The translations under genes were made by a program, and so were the position numbers. From positions 62,001 to 126,000 of the forward strand of contig NZ_CP011518.2 of assembly GCF_000972785.3 (NCBI RefSeq): a stretch of DNA of 64,000 nucleotides, written 5' to 3'. The notes beneath the pieces are model-generated. The model was not told where the DNA came from. It worked only from the letters and a program-made list of their open reading frames with translations, and made no database searches. Numbering within the stretch: position 1 is the first letter of the stretch; each line of letters begins with the position of its first letter. Below, in pieces: positions 30,481 to 41,207 of the stretch. Source of the stretch: Pandoraea oxalativorans. GTDB taxonomy: Bacteria > Pseudomonadota > Gammaproteobacteria > Burkholderiales > Burkholderiaceae.

Positions 30481-30488
30481 TTTTTTTT

Positions 30489-30563
30489 GGAGCATCGTGG
30501 CTCGATGGACAAAGCCGCGCGCATGCCGAGGCAGAAGTATTTCTCATCGCGCGGTCTGCGCAT
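30489..30563 (-). pseudogene. ISL3 transposase C-terminal stub
   Basis: RPRDEKYFCLGMRAALS on the minus strand matches the end of the neighbouring ISL3 transposase (YRDEEYFFLKIRAAFPG) but is diverged. An older ISL3 relic was therefore already beside the DUF892 terminator when copy 1 inserted. Confidence 0.55.
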
Positions 30564-30690
30564 GCCGGTCGATGTGCACCCGGAACTGACCCGTTGGGGA
30601 TGCGGCTGCTTTCTCAGACTGTTTTACGTTGTCAGGCCGAGGTTCTCGCGTGTATTGGCTGAGACTTGAGCTGACAGGTGGTTGGACGGA

Positions 30691-31847
30691 TTAAGCCGCC
30701 ACGGCGAGTGAATGAGCAATGCGTTTCTTCTTGGCGAGCGAGCGAGAACTGAGGAAAGTCTGCATGGGCGTCTTGCCATCGCACCGTCGATCTTGATGTT
30801 CTCGCCGCATGTTGGACGCGTCAAACGCGTCAGGCCGGATATCGCGGTCGGCACTGCGGTGCGGCGGCGCCGTCGTGTCTGGCGTAGATTTTCTTGCGAA
30901 AGGCGACGCGATAGCACGCGTTTAGCCTCGCCTTGTGCGACCGCATCGACGATGCCGTTGGTCCGGGCGACCGGGCACAAGTCCGGGGGTGGCCGATGTT
31001 TTCCAACGCCGGCCGACGCTCATACGCATGAGGCTTGGGGTGACCGCAATAGTCGGTGCCATGATCGGTGAGGAGGCGCATCGGCGGGATGCCGTGGCTA
31101 TCAAAGAAGGGCACAACGCGGTCGTTGAGCCAATCGGCCACCGGCCGTGGCGGTGTGCGATCGTGGCGCTTGGCGAACGCGACCTGCGCGTCGGTCTCGA
31201 CGAACGTCGGCCGTCAGCCCCGGCCCACCCCGTGGAGCGTGCCGACGCAGAAGGTGTTGCGAGCGCCGCGGTCGCGGCGACACGCTGACTCGCATGCGCC
31301 GTGCGTTGCTTCTCACGCTTGGCCGGCGCGAGCGCGGCGAGGCGAGTCGGATCGGGTCGGGTCCGGGTGAGCACCGGCCCTTGCTGCGGGGAGTCGGCCT
31401 GCCACGCCGTCAGGCGTTTGTTCATGGTCACGAGGTAGCGAGGTCCTGTCGTGAGGTCCTGTCGTGACGTCGCCGGATACCGCGCACGCCTTGGGGCGAG
31501 ACGTGCCACGCATGGCGTTTGAGCGCCTCATGGGCGAAGCGCATCGGGCCGTAGGCGGGCAACGCCAGGGCCGCCTCGACCACCGCGGCTTCGACCTGCG
31601 GCTCCACGCGATGCTTGGGCGGCGAGCGCCGCCGAGAGATTGCCTGCAGGGCGGCTTCGCCGCCCGTCTCGTACAGAGCTTTGAACCGGTAAAAACTGTC
31701 GCGTGAACAGCCCGTCACGCGACCGGCTTGACCGACATTACCGAGCCGGCGGGCCAGCTCGAGGATGCCGACGTTGGCACGAATGACTTTCGGACCTTGC
31801 GTCGTGGTGGACTCGCTGCGGTTCAGGGAGCGCAACGTTGCCGTCAC
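30691..31847 (-). pseudogene. IS481 family transposase pseudogene
   Basis: Minus strand: RANVGILELARRLGNVGQAG, SRDSFYRFKALYETGGEAAL, then in other frames MNKRLTAWQADSPQQGPVL, WLNDRVVPFFDSHGIPPMRL with LTDHGTDYCG (Asp), YRVAFRKKIY, and the ending GKTPMQTFLSSRSLAKKKR. This is the layout of the longer IS481-type transposases (~350 residues). At least three frameshifts and a deletion in the catalytic core inactivate it. Confidence 0.75.
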
Positions 31848-31929
31848 CGGATGCGACGAACCATGCTGTGCTGGGAGAAACCGCCAACGGTCAGACGTGG
31901 TCCAAGCTATTACACATTAAACAGAGGTA

Positions 31930-32420
31930 CACGTCATGGTCGGCTGTTACGGTCCACGCGAACGGCGTTCAGCCCGAGTGCTCCGTCATGCCGCTCGACG
32001 ACGTCCCGGGCGTGTGGCCAGGGCGGCACGGTTGTACCATCGATACATGCCCGGCTCCCGCCGATCCGGTCCGGCTCACGTAAGCGCCTGAGCCGGGCCC
32101 GATGCAATCGTTCCCCGACGCCCTCGGATTGCCGATCTCGCAACCGGCGCCGGCATGCCATGCCATGCCACTGCCAAGCCAAGTGCTTGCGGCGGATTTT
32201 CCCATGGAATTCCGGGGTGCAGGACAAACAGAATGCCGTTGTGGGGCCGCCCGATTTTCCACACGAGGCCGCCCGTCTCCCGCCGAAGACGCTGCAACCG
32301 GCCACAACGATTCAAGCGCCTTTCACCGTTCATTGCTGATTTTTCGTCGTGCCATGCCACCTCCGACGCTGCCGTCGTGGCTTTCGATGACATAGTGTTC
32401 TCAGCCACTCCCATCACAAT
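31930..32420 (-). pseudogene. IS5 family (IS1031-like) transposase remnant
   Basis: Minus strand: a diverged N-terminus, then GGLVWKIGRPHNGILFVLHP followed by GIPWENPPQALG, and GTIASGPAQALT. These match the standard RPRLDNRAALNGILFVLHTGIPWEDLP-type start of IS5/IS427 transposases in altered form. Nucleotide identity with 4151-4320 shows both come from related elements. Stops and shifts throughout. Confidence 0.6.
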
Positions 32421-32635
32421 CGCAGGCGCACAGGCGGCTCACCTGCGCATCACTGACGCGGCCGCCGGCGAAATGATGTCAGCATGAGGACGGTCGGCGA
32501 GTCTCCCGCGCGCTCACGCGGCACCTCGCCCTTGGCCGGACGCACTGCCGGCACCTCGCGCGCGGCCTTCCCTGCACCCTCGGCGCCGAGCGTGCAGCAT
32601 CGGGCGGCGCCGCCGCCCCTTGGCGCCGGCGGCGC

Positions 32636-34786
32636 TCACTCGACGGCCCGCTCGTCGTGGTGTACGCCCACGACCTGCGGGTCGTGAGGCAGGGCTAACG
32701 TCGGTCGCTCGATATGCGCGGCGTCCGAGATTATCTTTTCCAACGCCGCCTTTCCCTTAATATGGGCGTCGATATATTCGACCGCGCTGATACGCGATTC
32801 TCGGGTGCCCTCCTGCGCGATCGTCGCCAGCCCCATGATCCCGGCATGCGGAAAGCCGACCAGTGCCAACACACGCTTGGCGCTCTTGCGGCGAAGGTCC
32901 GCGGCTTCCTCGGCAAGCGTCTGCAGGGCCCCTTTGTCGAGCGGCTTAGGTATCGCCAGATATCGCAGCAGCAGCACGCTAAGGAAAAAGCGCCCACGCA
33001 GCTCCACGGTGACCATGACCGTCTCCAGGTCGGCGAGCGGGACACTTATCCAATGCGCAATTTTCGCGCGCTCCGCCGGCGTAGCCGTCGGGCTGAGGGC
33101 GTGCTTGCGCGCCCGGTCGGCCTTGTCCATCCGAACCGCGGTAGAGCTAAGCCAAAACGTCGTCACTCCCGCCGAGACTGTTGTCACGGCTTTCATCCGC
33201 GAATCGCCCGCTCTTGCCAGCACGAGTGCACCGGCGACGCCGGACACCCCGGAGGCCACCAGCCCGTAGAACAAGCGGAATAGGGCCCACTTAGATTGCT
33301 CGTCGCAAGCCTTGATCTCATCGCTCACGTTCTGCGCAAAGGCGGTGCGAACCTCTTGCGTTACCTGCGCGAGGGCCTTGAGTTCGTTCATGTCCGCGCG
33401 GCCAAGCAGCGTCTTAAACCTGGTGTGCTCCCGCGACGTGCGCACGCTCTCGTCCAGCGCCTCCAAGACGGCGAACGGCGTGCCGGCCGCCGCGACCGAG
33501 CGCGAGAGGGTGACCTCATCAAACCTTCGCAACGCCTGCCCGGCCGATTTTGCGCGCGTGCGCTCCTGCACGCCCTGCAACCCATGAAGCAGACCGGCGC
33601 CGGCGCCGACCATGGCGCCGACCGTGCTGGGCACAACGGTTGAAAATCGCTTCCAGACATTGCCGATTAACGTGAGCGTTTTCGCCGCGACGCCGCCCAA
33701 CTGCAGCGGTGTGTCACGAGCCAACATCGTCAGCGACGGCCCCTCCGACATTTTCTGATGGGCCAGGTAACCCGAAATCTCGTCGGACTCAAGCGCCGCC
33801 AAAGCGTCCTCACTCGACGCACGCCTCACGTCCGCGGCGTTCGCCTGCGGGCGCTTAATGCGCGTGGCGTCCACAATGTATCGCGCCCTCGCACCGCCCA
33901 ATTGTCTGAGCCTTGCTTTAAGGTCGCGGCGCCCGGCACTCTGGTGGAGCCGCTTTTTGCACACATAGATTGCCTCGGTGGCCCCCGCGCCGATCATCCC
34001 CATGAAAAAGAAAGGTGCGCCCCTCTCTCCTTGTTTGAGCCATTGGGCCACACCGTATCCCGCCGCCATGACCGACCAGAACCAGTACAGCTTCGATCCC
34101 CCCTTTCGCAGTTTCTGTTGTGGCACCACCGTTGCCTTGGCGATCTGCACCAATACCGAAGCGCGCGCGTCCGTCTCTCCTGCCGGTGGCGACAACAAGG
34201 GCGCCTCAAGCTCCGCACGGCGATTTGGCGCGCCCTCCGCCGCAATCAGGAGTGCCACCCGCGGCGACGTGTCGGAGCCGACGGCACCCGCTTCCAATCG
34301 GATGCCACCGCTCGGAGCACTCGCGCGCGACCACGTAGGCCCGTGCTCGCGCGCCGCCCCGTCGCTTGCGGGCAACCGCGATGAGCTTGACGCATCGGGC
34401 CCCGCGCGCTCGGTCGTGCCGGGTGTGCCGGGCTCGTCAATGCCGAGCGTTCGTCGCAGGTCTAACGAGGCCTGCGCCGCGTCCATCCGCGCCAGACGCT
34501 CGACGTATCGCTGATGCGGGCTCGACGGGGAGAAATCGTATTTTTCTTCTTCCTCTTGCTCACTTGCGGGCGCGAACGCCGAGTCAAGCGCGCCGGCATG
34601 CCCGGCGTGTCGCACGGCGGTGTCAACGTCCTGGCCCGGGCGCAGACCACTGTCCAGGGCACTGTCGTGTCCGCCTTCGGTCGGGGGTTCGTCGGCCTCG
34701 GGCGGCTGACCCGGCTGACCTTGCGTGATATTCGCCGGAGCAGGACGGTATTGGTAACTTCCTGCGCCTACGGCACCGGTTCGCAT
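32636..34786 (-). CDS. Large multi-span membrane protein, candidate effector
   Basis: 716 residues from the ATG at 34786; GGAGAG eight bases upstream rules out the ATG at 34966. Residues ~1-230 are Pro/Gly/Glu/Ser-rich and likely disordered, including an acidic EEEEK run. Hydrophobic helices follow near ~240 (YWFWSVMAAGYGVAQWL), ~265 (FFFMGMIGAGATEAIYV), ~420 (TVVPSTVGAMVGAGAGLLHG), ~545 (FRLFYGLVASGVSGVAGALV) and ~575 (VTTVSAGVTTFWLSSTAV). The C-terminus is helical and ends in a His/Asp/Glu-rich tail. No family was recognised. A long disordered N-terminus plus paired hydrophobic helices is seen in some translocated membrane effectors; that role is inference. Confidence 0.6.
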   Translation of the reverse strand: MRTGAVGAGSYQYRPAPANITQGQPGQPPEADEPPTEGGHDSALDSGLRPGQDVDTAVRHAGHAGALDSAFAPASEQEEEEKYDFSPSSPHQRYVERLARMDAAQASLDLRRTLGIDEPGTPGTTERAGPDASSSSRLPASDGAAREHGPTWSRASAPSGGIRLEAGAVGSDTSPRVALLIAAEGAPNRRAELEAPLLSPPAGETDARASVLVQIAKATVVPQQKLRKGGSKLYWFWSVMAAGYGVAQWLKQGERGAPFFFMGMIGAGATEAIYVCKKRLHQSAGRRDLKARLRQLGGARARYIVDATRIKRPQANAADVRRASSEDALAALESDEISGYLAHQKMSEGPSLTMLARDTPLQLGGVAAKTLTLIGNVWKRFSTVVPSTVGAMVGAGAGLLHGLQGVQERTRAKSAGQALRRFDEVTLSRSVAAAGTPFAVLEALDESVRTSREHTRFKTLLGRADMNELKALAQVTQEVRTAFAQNVSDEIKACDEQSKWALFRLFYGLVASGVSGVAGALVLARAGDSRMKAVTTVSAGVTTFWLSSTAVRMDKADRARKHALSPTATPAERAKIAHWISVPLADLETVMVTVELRGRFFLSVLLLRYLAIPKPLDKGALQTLAEEAADLRRKSAKRVLALVGFPHAGIMGLATIAQEGTRESRISAVEYIDAHIKGKAALEKIISDAAHIERPTLALPHDPQVVGVHHDERAVE

Positions 34787-34959
34787 GTTGGCTCTCCATG
34801 GCAAGCGAATGAAAAGGTGAGGCAATAAAACGGCGAGCGCCTGGCTGCGATACGGCCCACCCGGCTCCGCCCGCACGTGTTGCCCGCCGCCATCCGCGGC
34901 CCCCGGACAACGCCCGGCGCCGGCAGGGGCCGGCATGCCGCCCACGGCAGCGGGGGCCG

Positions 34960-35885
34960 GGGCCATAAACTCGGGCGCACCGGCCCCGGGCGCATTGGCG
35001 CGTTATGCCCGCCCCCGCGCCGCTCGCCGGAATTTCGTGGTGAAGCTCCTACGCGAACGGCTCCTTCCTTTTTACAGGGCGTCCGCACCACCGCCTTTCG
35101 AAATCAAGTGGCAAAACCCGGTTTTCGGAAATCACGGGGGCGCCGTCGCCATCGTGCCGCGCACGCGAATGAGTCCCCGCGAGCGCACAAGGCGACGCTC
35201 AAAAATTTGTCAGCCGCCGACACGGCGTCCCCCGCGGGGCCAACTCCGCCGCAGGATCCGGTGCAGGCCCTCGGCGCTGGCGATGCGCCCGGCCACCGTC
35301 CCGGCAGAGGTGCCACCGAACATCGGTCCGAGGCGTCGTGAGACAGCCTCACGGTCCTGACCGCCGCCGAGGTTCGGAGGGCTCGACTGACCCGGCCATA
35401 TGAGCGACGCGGGTGGGCGCCGGACGCACGCCGCCGCAACCGGCATCAACGTGAGCCGCGGGCGCGGGCGGCAAACCGGGGGGCCGTTCACGCACGCGCA
35501 CCGGACCTGGCCCATTTCCCTACGATAAGACCGCCGGGTATGCCGCAGCGGGTCGCACGCGCGCGATAGGCGGGCGCCGCCGACACATCGCGTCCCCGCG
35601 CCGCGCGGGCGGTCCCCGCGCGGGACACGCACTGTGCACAGACGCGGCCCTGCAGGCGCTCGGCGAGCCGCCGTGCGATGCGTACGCGGACCGCGCGCGT
35701 GCTTTGCCACCGCCCGCGGCGCCATCTTCCCCCACCACCGGAACGGCGAAAAAGGTTCGCGCGCGCCGGCCGACGTGCTGCGTCCTCCCCACAGTGCACC
35801 GGCCAACGTCGAGGCGATTGGGGCACCTGGCACCGGCAACGGGCAGCCTATAATGGTTTGCACGTCACACCACCGAGGTCAACCC
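34960..35885. other. Region without recognisable gene
   Basis: About 920 bases of very GC-rich sequence between two divergent genes. No supported frame, repeat or IS end. Confidence 0.35.
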
Positions 35886-36083
35886 ATGGCGATGAGCTCG
35901 CGAATCATTCGCTTCCTGCTGGGCGTGCCGGGCAGGGAATCCGACGCGCAAAAACTCGGCCGCCTCTGCGCCCTGGTTCCGAACGCGGTCAATCCCTACC
36001 GTAAGGGAACAGCAGCGCACACTGAATGGGCGTCATCCCGAGAAGACCGGCAAAAATTGCTCGCTTATATTTTCCTGTGGTGA
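35886..36083 (+). CDS. Small hypothetical protein, weakly ribosome-modulation-factor-like
   Basis: 65 residues from the ATG at 35886, with GAGG eight bases upstream. The sequence has an Arg/Leu-rich start (SRIIRFLLGVPG) and a central CALVPNAVNPYRKGTAAHTEW. The NPY..GT..H..W spacing recalls the ribosome modulation factor / CrpP-like group of small proteins, but the match is short. No neighbours suggest a role. It might be too short to be real. Confidence 0.4.
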   Translation: MAMSSRIIRFLLGVPGRESDAQKLGRLCALVPNAVNPYRKGTAAHTEWASSREDRQKLLAYIFLW

Positions 36084-37496
36084 GCCCAGGCAAAGCGATG
36101 CCGGCAAGACGCGCCGATGAAGACCTCTCTCGCGCGCCATTGGCCTTCGCCCCTGAACGCGCTGCACGCCCCTATGAGGCGTTATGACGCGTGACACCGG
36201 CGGGTGGGCCCGGCCTTAGTACATGTGCGCCGACAATTACGCCGCCGTGGCAGCTTGCGCTATGAGGGCAGGGTGGCAAGGCGCAGCACCGCGACCGGCA
36301 TGGCTTTCGTGAGCACGCCTATGGGCGTGGGCAAAAAGGGGGGTGGGACGAGCCTTCGCGCCGCGGGAACGCCGCTGTCGTGGCGAGCGTGTCTGCCAGC
36401 ACGCAAGCGACCTGCGCTCATCCGCTTGAATCAACCTGCGCCACGCCACGTCCGCCGTCTTTGCGCATACGTACCGGCGGTGCACCCCGGGCGGCACACC
36501 GCTCACGTGAACGCTCGGACCCATGACAGCGTCCTGCACGCCCCCGTCTGCATCGAGAAGACCCCGAGGGGTACCGGGCATGCGTTTGAATGGGATGCAA
36601 TTGGCTGACCTCCGGCCTTTGGCCCGCCGCCGCGCCAAGGCCCCAACCCCGATCGAGTGACAGGGAGCGCGTCAGAGCCGGCCATCGAGGGCGCTACGGC
36701 CTTTGATTTGGTCCAGGCGAATACCCAACATCGCGTCCAGCCCGGCCCCCGGCACGCAGGCGACAGGCTGCCGTGGGCGGGCACTCCCGGACCGGCGTGC
36801 CGCGCAAGCGCCGGCGCAACAAACGGGGCGGGCGCCGGGCCGCGCACTGACCGGCGGTCAAGCGCCACCCTTGGACTCTGTGAGGCGCTGTGAGGCTATT
36901 TGAGGCTCCGGGAGCGCCCCTGAGGCCTCGTGAGCCCGGCGGACGCGCGGCGTGAGACCTATGCACGGACGGCCCCTGAAGCATAGGAGCCGCGCGTCCC
37001 GGCGCTGCCGGTCTCCGATTCGTCTGACTCGCGAAGTCGGTGACCTCGCCAGCCCTCACTGGCTTGTCGCCTAAGCGAAGCGGTGGCGTCGTCCGCGGCA
37101 TGCTCGTGTGGGGCGTCCTCGAAGCGCTCGTTTGGCGAAGCGCCGAGCACCGGAGGGGCCCGACGAAACCGTCGGTGCCGCGAACCTGTAGCGTGGTAAA
37201 GCCCGAAGCGTCAGCGTCCGCGCAAGCCCCCATGGCCGTCAAGCAAGGCGTGCTGTCGCTGATGTATGGCACTGCGTGTGACGATGCTCGCGGTCGAGGC
37301 GACAGCACGATAGCCGCCCCTCTCGTTTCGCGTCCCATGCCCCGGCCCCCGTGCCCCAGGGGCCCGCCGACTTGGCCTCAACAAATCCGCACACCGCACC
37401 CGCAACGAACGCGAAGACGACGAGCAGTAGTACGAACCGCCACGCCTTACGCTCAAGCGCGAGGCTTGCCGCGACCGGAGGGCACCCCGCTGGCCA
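36084..37496. other. Long region without supported gene
   Basis: About 1.4 kb of GC-rich DNA with only chance-like frames. Isolated strings around 36230-36330 could be IS debris, but no family could be named. Confidence 0.35.
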
Positions 37497-38516
37497 CTTC
37501 GACACCGTTCATCATCGTCTGCTTCTGAAGGGAATCCGCAAGCGCGTTGCCGACCGGCGTTTCCTTGCCCTGCTCTGGAAGTTCATCAAGGCGGGGGGCT
37601 GTCTTGATTGAGATCTGTTTCGCGCCGCGAGTGAAGGCGTTCCCCAGGGCGTCGTCGTCTCGCCCCTGTTATCCAACATCATGCTGCACGAATTCGATGC
37701 GTGAATGCAGAGGGACTATCTGGGCATGAAGGTGCGCAAGGTTCGGTGGGCGTGGAACTTCGCGATTCTGAAACGGCGTCCGATTGCTGTTTCAGAAAAC
37801 CGGCAGTGGACACCGGCTATCGCCTACTGTCGGTATGCGCATGACCTTGTGATCGTGGTCAAGGGAACTCGCGAACATGCCGTGAGTTCCCCGAAGGCGC
37901 ACCGAAGCTCACCCTGAGTATGGAGAAGACCCGTATCACATACATGAACGACGGCTTCGTCTTCCTCGGTCACCGCATCCTCCGCAAGCGTGGACCCCGC
38001 GGGCGGATGCGGCCGGTGACAACGATTCCGTGGCAGAAGTACCGGGGCTTTGCCGAGCGGCCAGTCAAGCAACGGTCGGGCAACCACGGCATGAACCGGA
38101 TGGACCTGATGGAGAGCCTAAACCGGCAAATCGGCGGCTGGGTCGCCTTCTGTCAATCCACCCATTACACGGCCCCCATGCGCAGAAAACTTGACCGGAC
38201 CGCGTTCCGGAAGTTCGAAGATTGGCTCGCGCGCAGGTTTCGGCGCGGATTGAGGTCGCTGACGCGCGATCATGCGCGGGCACCGGAACCGCGACAGGCC
38301 AAGGCATGACGGCTTCATGGCCGGAATAGTCGGGGTTGGTACGGGGCGGTGACGCTTCGGCGTCTGGTTACCAGCCGGAAGGGCCGGTTTAGGTGGCGTA
38401 GCCCCTCGGAAAATCCGTACCTCATGTGTGACGAGACACGCAGCACCATCGAGTCGCGCTATGCCGATGTCGCCTTTGCTATGAGCAACGCTGGAATGGA
38501 GAGCCGTATGCGCTGA
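37497..38516 (+). pseudogene. Group II intron reverse transcriptase/maturase, truncated and mutated
   Basis: Pieces of an intron-encoded protein: HFDTVHHRLLLKGIRKRVAD, FLALLWKFIKAGG, then GVVVSPLLSNIMLHEFD, KVRWAWNFAI, KRRPIAVSENRQW, CRYAHDLVIVVKG, MEKTRITYMNDGFVFLGHRI, MRPVTTIPWQKYRGF and NRQIGGWVAFCQ. The RT active-site motif, normally YADD, reads YAHD, so catalysis is lost. In-frame stops occur after GGCLD and after LHEFDA. A frameshift near 38300 puts the end (TLRRLVTSRKGRFRW, ESRYADVAFAMSNAGMESRMR) in another frame. The first RT blocks are missing. The stop lies inside intron domain V. Confidence 0.8.
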
Positions 38517-38566
38517 GAGGTGCAAGTCCGGTCCGGGGAGGAGAGTCCGGGGGATAGCTCGACTAC
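38501..38566 (+). ncRNA. Group II intron domains V and VI
   Basis: GAGCCGTATGCGCTGAGAGG followed by TGCAAGTCCGGTCC forms the 34-base domain V hairpin with the AGC-type lower stem and GAGA-like tip. The next ~30 bases can form domain VI. The 3' splice boundary is near 38566. The 5' part of the ribozyme is gone, so it cannot splice. Confidence 0.65.
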
Positions 38567-38736
38567 GCCCGCTCTCTTACTCCACTTGCGACTGACGAAG
38601 GCCGGTTCTATCCGACCGGAATCAACGACCTGTACAGCGGTGAGATGGGGGGACGCGAGGAGGGATTGCATGACCCGACAACTCGTCATGCAGGCACGGA
38701 ATTTTTCACGCTAGTTGTCGCCTCACCGAATAAATT

Positions 38737-39189
38737 TCAGGCGGCCGTTCTCTGCCGGCTACGGCGTTGCGCGGCGACGTCCTGGTGGTCGATGCGATCC
38801 GGGTTCAGGTGCACAGCATCGACGCGCTGCCCGTTGCGCGTCGGGCCTTTCCAGCGCAGCGGATGGCGTTGCCGGGCGGCCTCATAAAGCGCCGCACGTC
38901 GATCCGGAATGTCCTGATCGAGCTTGGCATGGCGCTGCGCCGGCGTCACGAACCGGGTCGCGCTGTGACGATGCTCGTGGTGGTACCAGCGCACCAGCGC
39001 GCCCACCCGGGTGCGTGCTGCGAGCAGGGTGTCAAATGCCCCCGGCGGGTAAGTCGGCCGGTACTTCAGGGTCTTGAACAACGACTCAGAATATGGGTTG
39101 TCGTTGCTCACGCCCGGACGGCTGAGCGAGGGCATGACGCCCAGCGCCTGGAAGGTGGCGAGCATCGTCGCACCTTTCATCGGGCCGCC
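38737..39189 (-). pseudogene. IS3 OrfB, C-terminal half
   Basis: Begins NGGPMKGATMLATFQALGV, then SRPGVSNDNPYSESLFKTLKYR with the catalytic Glu, VGALVRWYHHEHRHSA, FVTPAQRHAKLD, and a basic tail. It continues exactly where the N-terminal half at 40579-41207 stops; the IS110 insertion separates them. Confidence 0.85.
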
Positions 39190-40578
39190 GTTGACGCCCT
39201 TCTAAAGGTCAAGAGGTAAATTGGGTCTGCGCGATCTGGCGGTAACGTTGCCGGATGGCGTAGAAGACCTCTCGTGCGATATAGCGCTTGAGGCATCGAA
39301 TCGCTTCAAGCTTTGAGTGGCCCTCGCTGACGCGTTTGGCGACATAGGCTTTTGTGCGATCGTCGGTTCGCAATCGACCGATGGCGATAATGTGCAGGGC
39401 GCTGTTGGCCGCGCGATCTCCACCGCGATTCAGTCGATGTCGTGTCACCTTGCCAGAAGACGCCGGGACGGGACTCACTCCACAGAGGGCGGCGAAGCTG
39501 GCCTCTGACTGAAGCCGGTCGCTGTTGTCGCCAGCGGTCAGTAGCAGTTGCGAAGCGGACTCATAGCCAATTGAATACCGGGAGACCAGATCGGGGGCGA
39601 GTTCATCGACCAGAGCCGCGATCATGACATCGAGGTCGGCGATCTCGTCGTGCAACTCGAGATACCGACGCCCCAGTGATTTTAATGCAATCCGGTTGGC
39701 AGAGATCAGGCTCCGATAGTCAGACAGATCGGGACGCCACGCGGCCAATGTTCGAATAAGCTGCATCCGTGTCATCTTGCGCAGCGATTCGCGTAACTCG
39801 TCAGGCGCGCTGATGATGGTACTGTGAATTAGTTGCAATGCAACGCGCCTCGCGGAGATGGCGGTCTTCCGGCAGACTTTCAGAACGCGCAGCGATTCAA
39901 TCATGCCGTCGCGTGTCTTGGGCGTGACTGTACGCACACCAGCAAAGGCAGCATGCGCCGCGTTGCAAGCGTCCAGCGTGTCGTCCTTGCCGCGTTTGCG
40001 CCGGTCGCTCCTGTCGGGTGCCGTGACCTCAAGCACCGTTACGTGGGCCAGTTGAAGGTAGCGAAGCAAGCCCGCTCCGTAGGAGCCGGTGCATTCGACG
40101 CCAACCCGGGCAAGCTCTCCGAATGAGCGCATCCAGAGCAGCATCTGTTTGTAGCCATGCCGCGTGGTAGGGAAGCATTCACTGCCGAGCAGACGATCGT
40201 GTTCGTCAACGACAGCTGCAACATGCACGTCCTTATGGGTATCCACGCCGCCCACAACGTTGCGATATCCAGAAATAGCCGGTTCTTCTTTCATGAGCCT
40301 TGCTCCGGTTGCCGATGAGATTGAGGCGATTTCACCGGCATCGAGTACCTGGACAAGACAGTAAAGCGACAGAGCGTCAGGCCCTTCTTGAGTCACACGT
40401 ATCGACGAGGCGAAACCTCGCCGCTCGGCGGTTCCGGACGATCGACAGGTCAGGGGAAAGACACTACGTCGATCGGAATGTGGGTCAGGTCGCCCGGAAC
40501 GCTTTACGGCACCAAAAGTCGCCGGACAGCCCTCATTGAAAGCCGCGAGAAGCCCGGAAACATCTGATACCCGTATTC
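39190..40578 (-). mobile_element. IS110 family element inserted in IS3 orfB
   Basis: The boundaries are inferred from where orfB homology breaks off: ILHSD on the right at ~40578 and NGGPM on the left at ~39190. About 1.39 kb, with no evident target duplication, as usual for IS110. Confidence 0.75.
39209..40294 (-). CDS. IS110 family transposase (DEDD)
   Basis: 361 residues; GGAGCAAGG precedes the ATG at 40294, which I prefer to the ATG at 40396. DEDD domain: GGVDTHKDVHVAAVVDEHDR, VGVECTGSYGAGLLRYL and GKDDTLDACNAAHAA. C-terminal domain: SEASFAALCGVSPVPASSG and HRLNRGGDRAANSALHIIAI with the conserved Ser. It belongs to a different IS110 branch from the element at 24795. Intact. Confidence 0.92.
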   Translation of the reverse strand: MKEEPAISGYRNVVGGVDTHKDVHVAAVVDEHDRLLGSECFPTTRHGYKQMLLWMRSFGELARVGVECTGSYGAGLLRYLQLAHVTVLEVTAPDRSDRRKRGKDDTLDACNAAHAAFAGVRTVTPKTRDGMIESLRVLKVCRKTAISARRVALQLIHSTIISAPDELRESLRKMTRMQLIRTLAAWRPDLSDYRSLISANRIALKSLGRRYLELHDEIADLDVMIAALVDELAPDLVSRYSIGYESASQLLLTAGDNSDRLQSEASFAALCGVSPVPASSGKVTRHRLNRGGDRAANSALHIIAIGRLRTDDRTKAYVAKRVSEGHSKLEAIRCLKRYIAREVFYAIRQRYRQIAQTQFTS

Positions 40579-41207
40579 TTACTATCCGAATGCAGAATCA
40601 CCTGATTGGGCTGTATCGCTTCGCGCGCGCACCAGTCCTTGAGGACTTCGCCAACCAGGACGCCGCTTTCCTGCGCATAGACCTGCCAATCAACGATCTT
40701 GCGGCTGACCACGTCCAGAAACAGGTACAGATGGAAATACTGCCCGCGCACCGTCGTGGGCAGGTACGTGATGTCCCGGCTGTACAACTGGTTAGGCGCG
40801 TAGGCGCAAACCGCACGCGGTTTGCTGCGGGCCTGGGCCGGCCGTTCGCTGCGCCGGTGGGCGAGTTGCTTCTCGGCCTTCAGAACCCGGTAGAAGGTCG
40901 ACTCCGAGGCGATATAGCGTTGCTGGTCTGCCAGTCGCGGCACAATCCGGCGGGGCGGCAGATGACCAAATTCGGCCGAATTCGCCACCGACAGAAGCTC
41001 GGCGCGCTCCCCGGCGCCAAGCTTATGGCGCGGCTCGCGGTGTCTTAACGTGCGCCTGCCCACTGCGTCAGGTTTTGCTTGCCGCCGGCGTTCAACGGTG
41101 CGCGCGCTGAGCCCCACAATCTTGCACGCGTGTGCCTGGCGGGCCCCGGCCAGGGTCGCCTCGTGGATGAGCCCAATCAATGCTTGGCGCTGCGCAGGCG
41201 ACGTCAT
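40579..41207 (-). pseudogene. IS3 OrfB, N-terminal half
   Basis: Starts MTSPAQRQALIGLIHEATLA; its ATG overlaps the orfA stop (ATGA). Contains the HTH region, AELLSVANSAEFGHLPPRRI, RSERPAQARSKPRAVC, SRDITYLPTTVRGQYFHLYL, FLDVVSRKIVDWQVY (first Asp), and stops at QVILHSD. The insertion falls directly at the second catalytic Asp. Confidence 0.85.
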
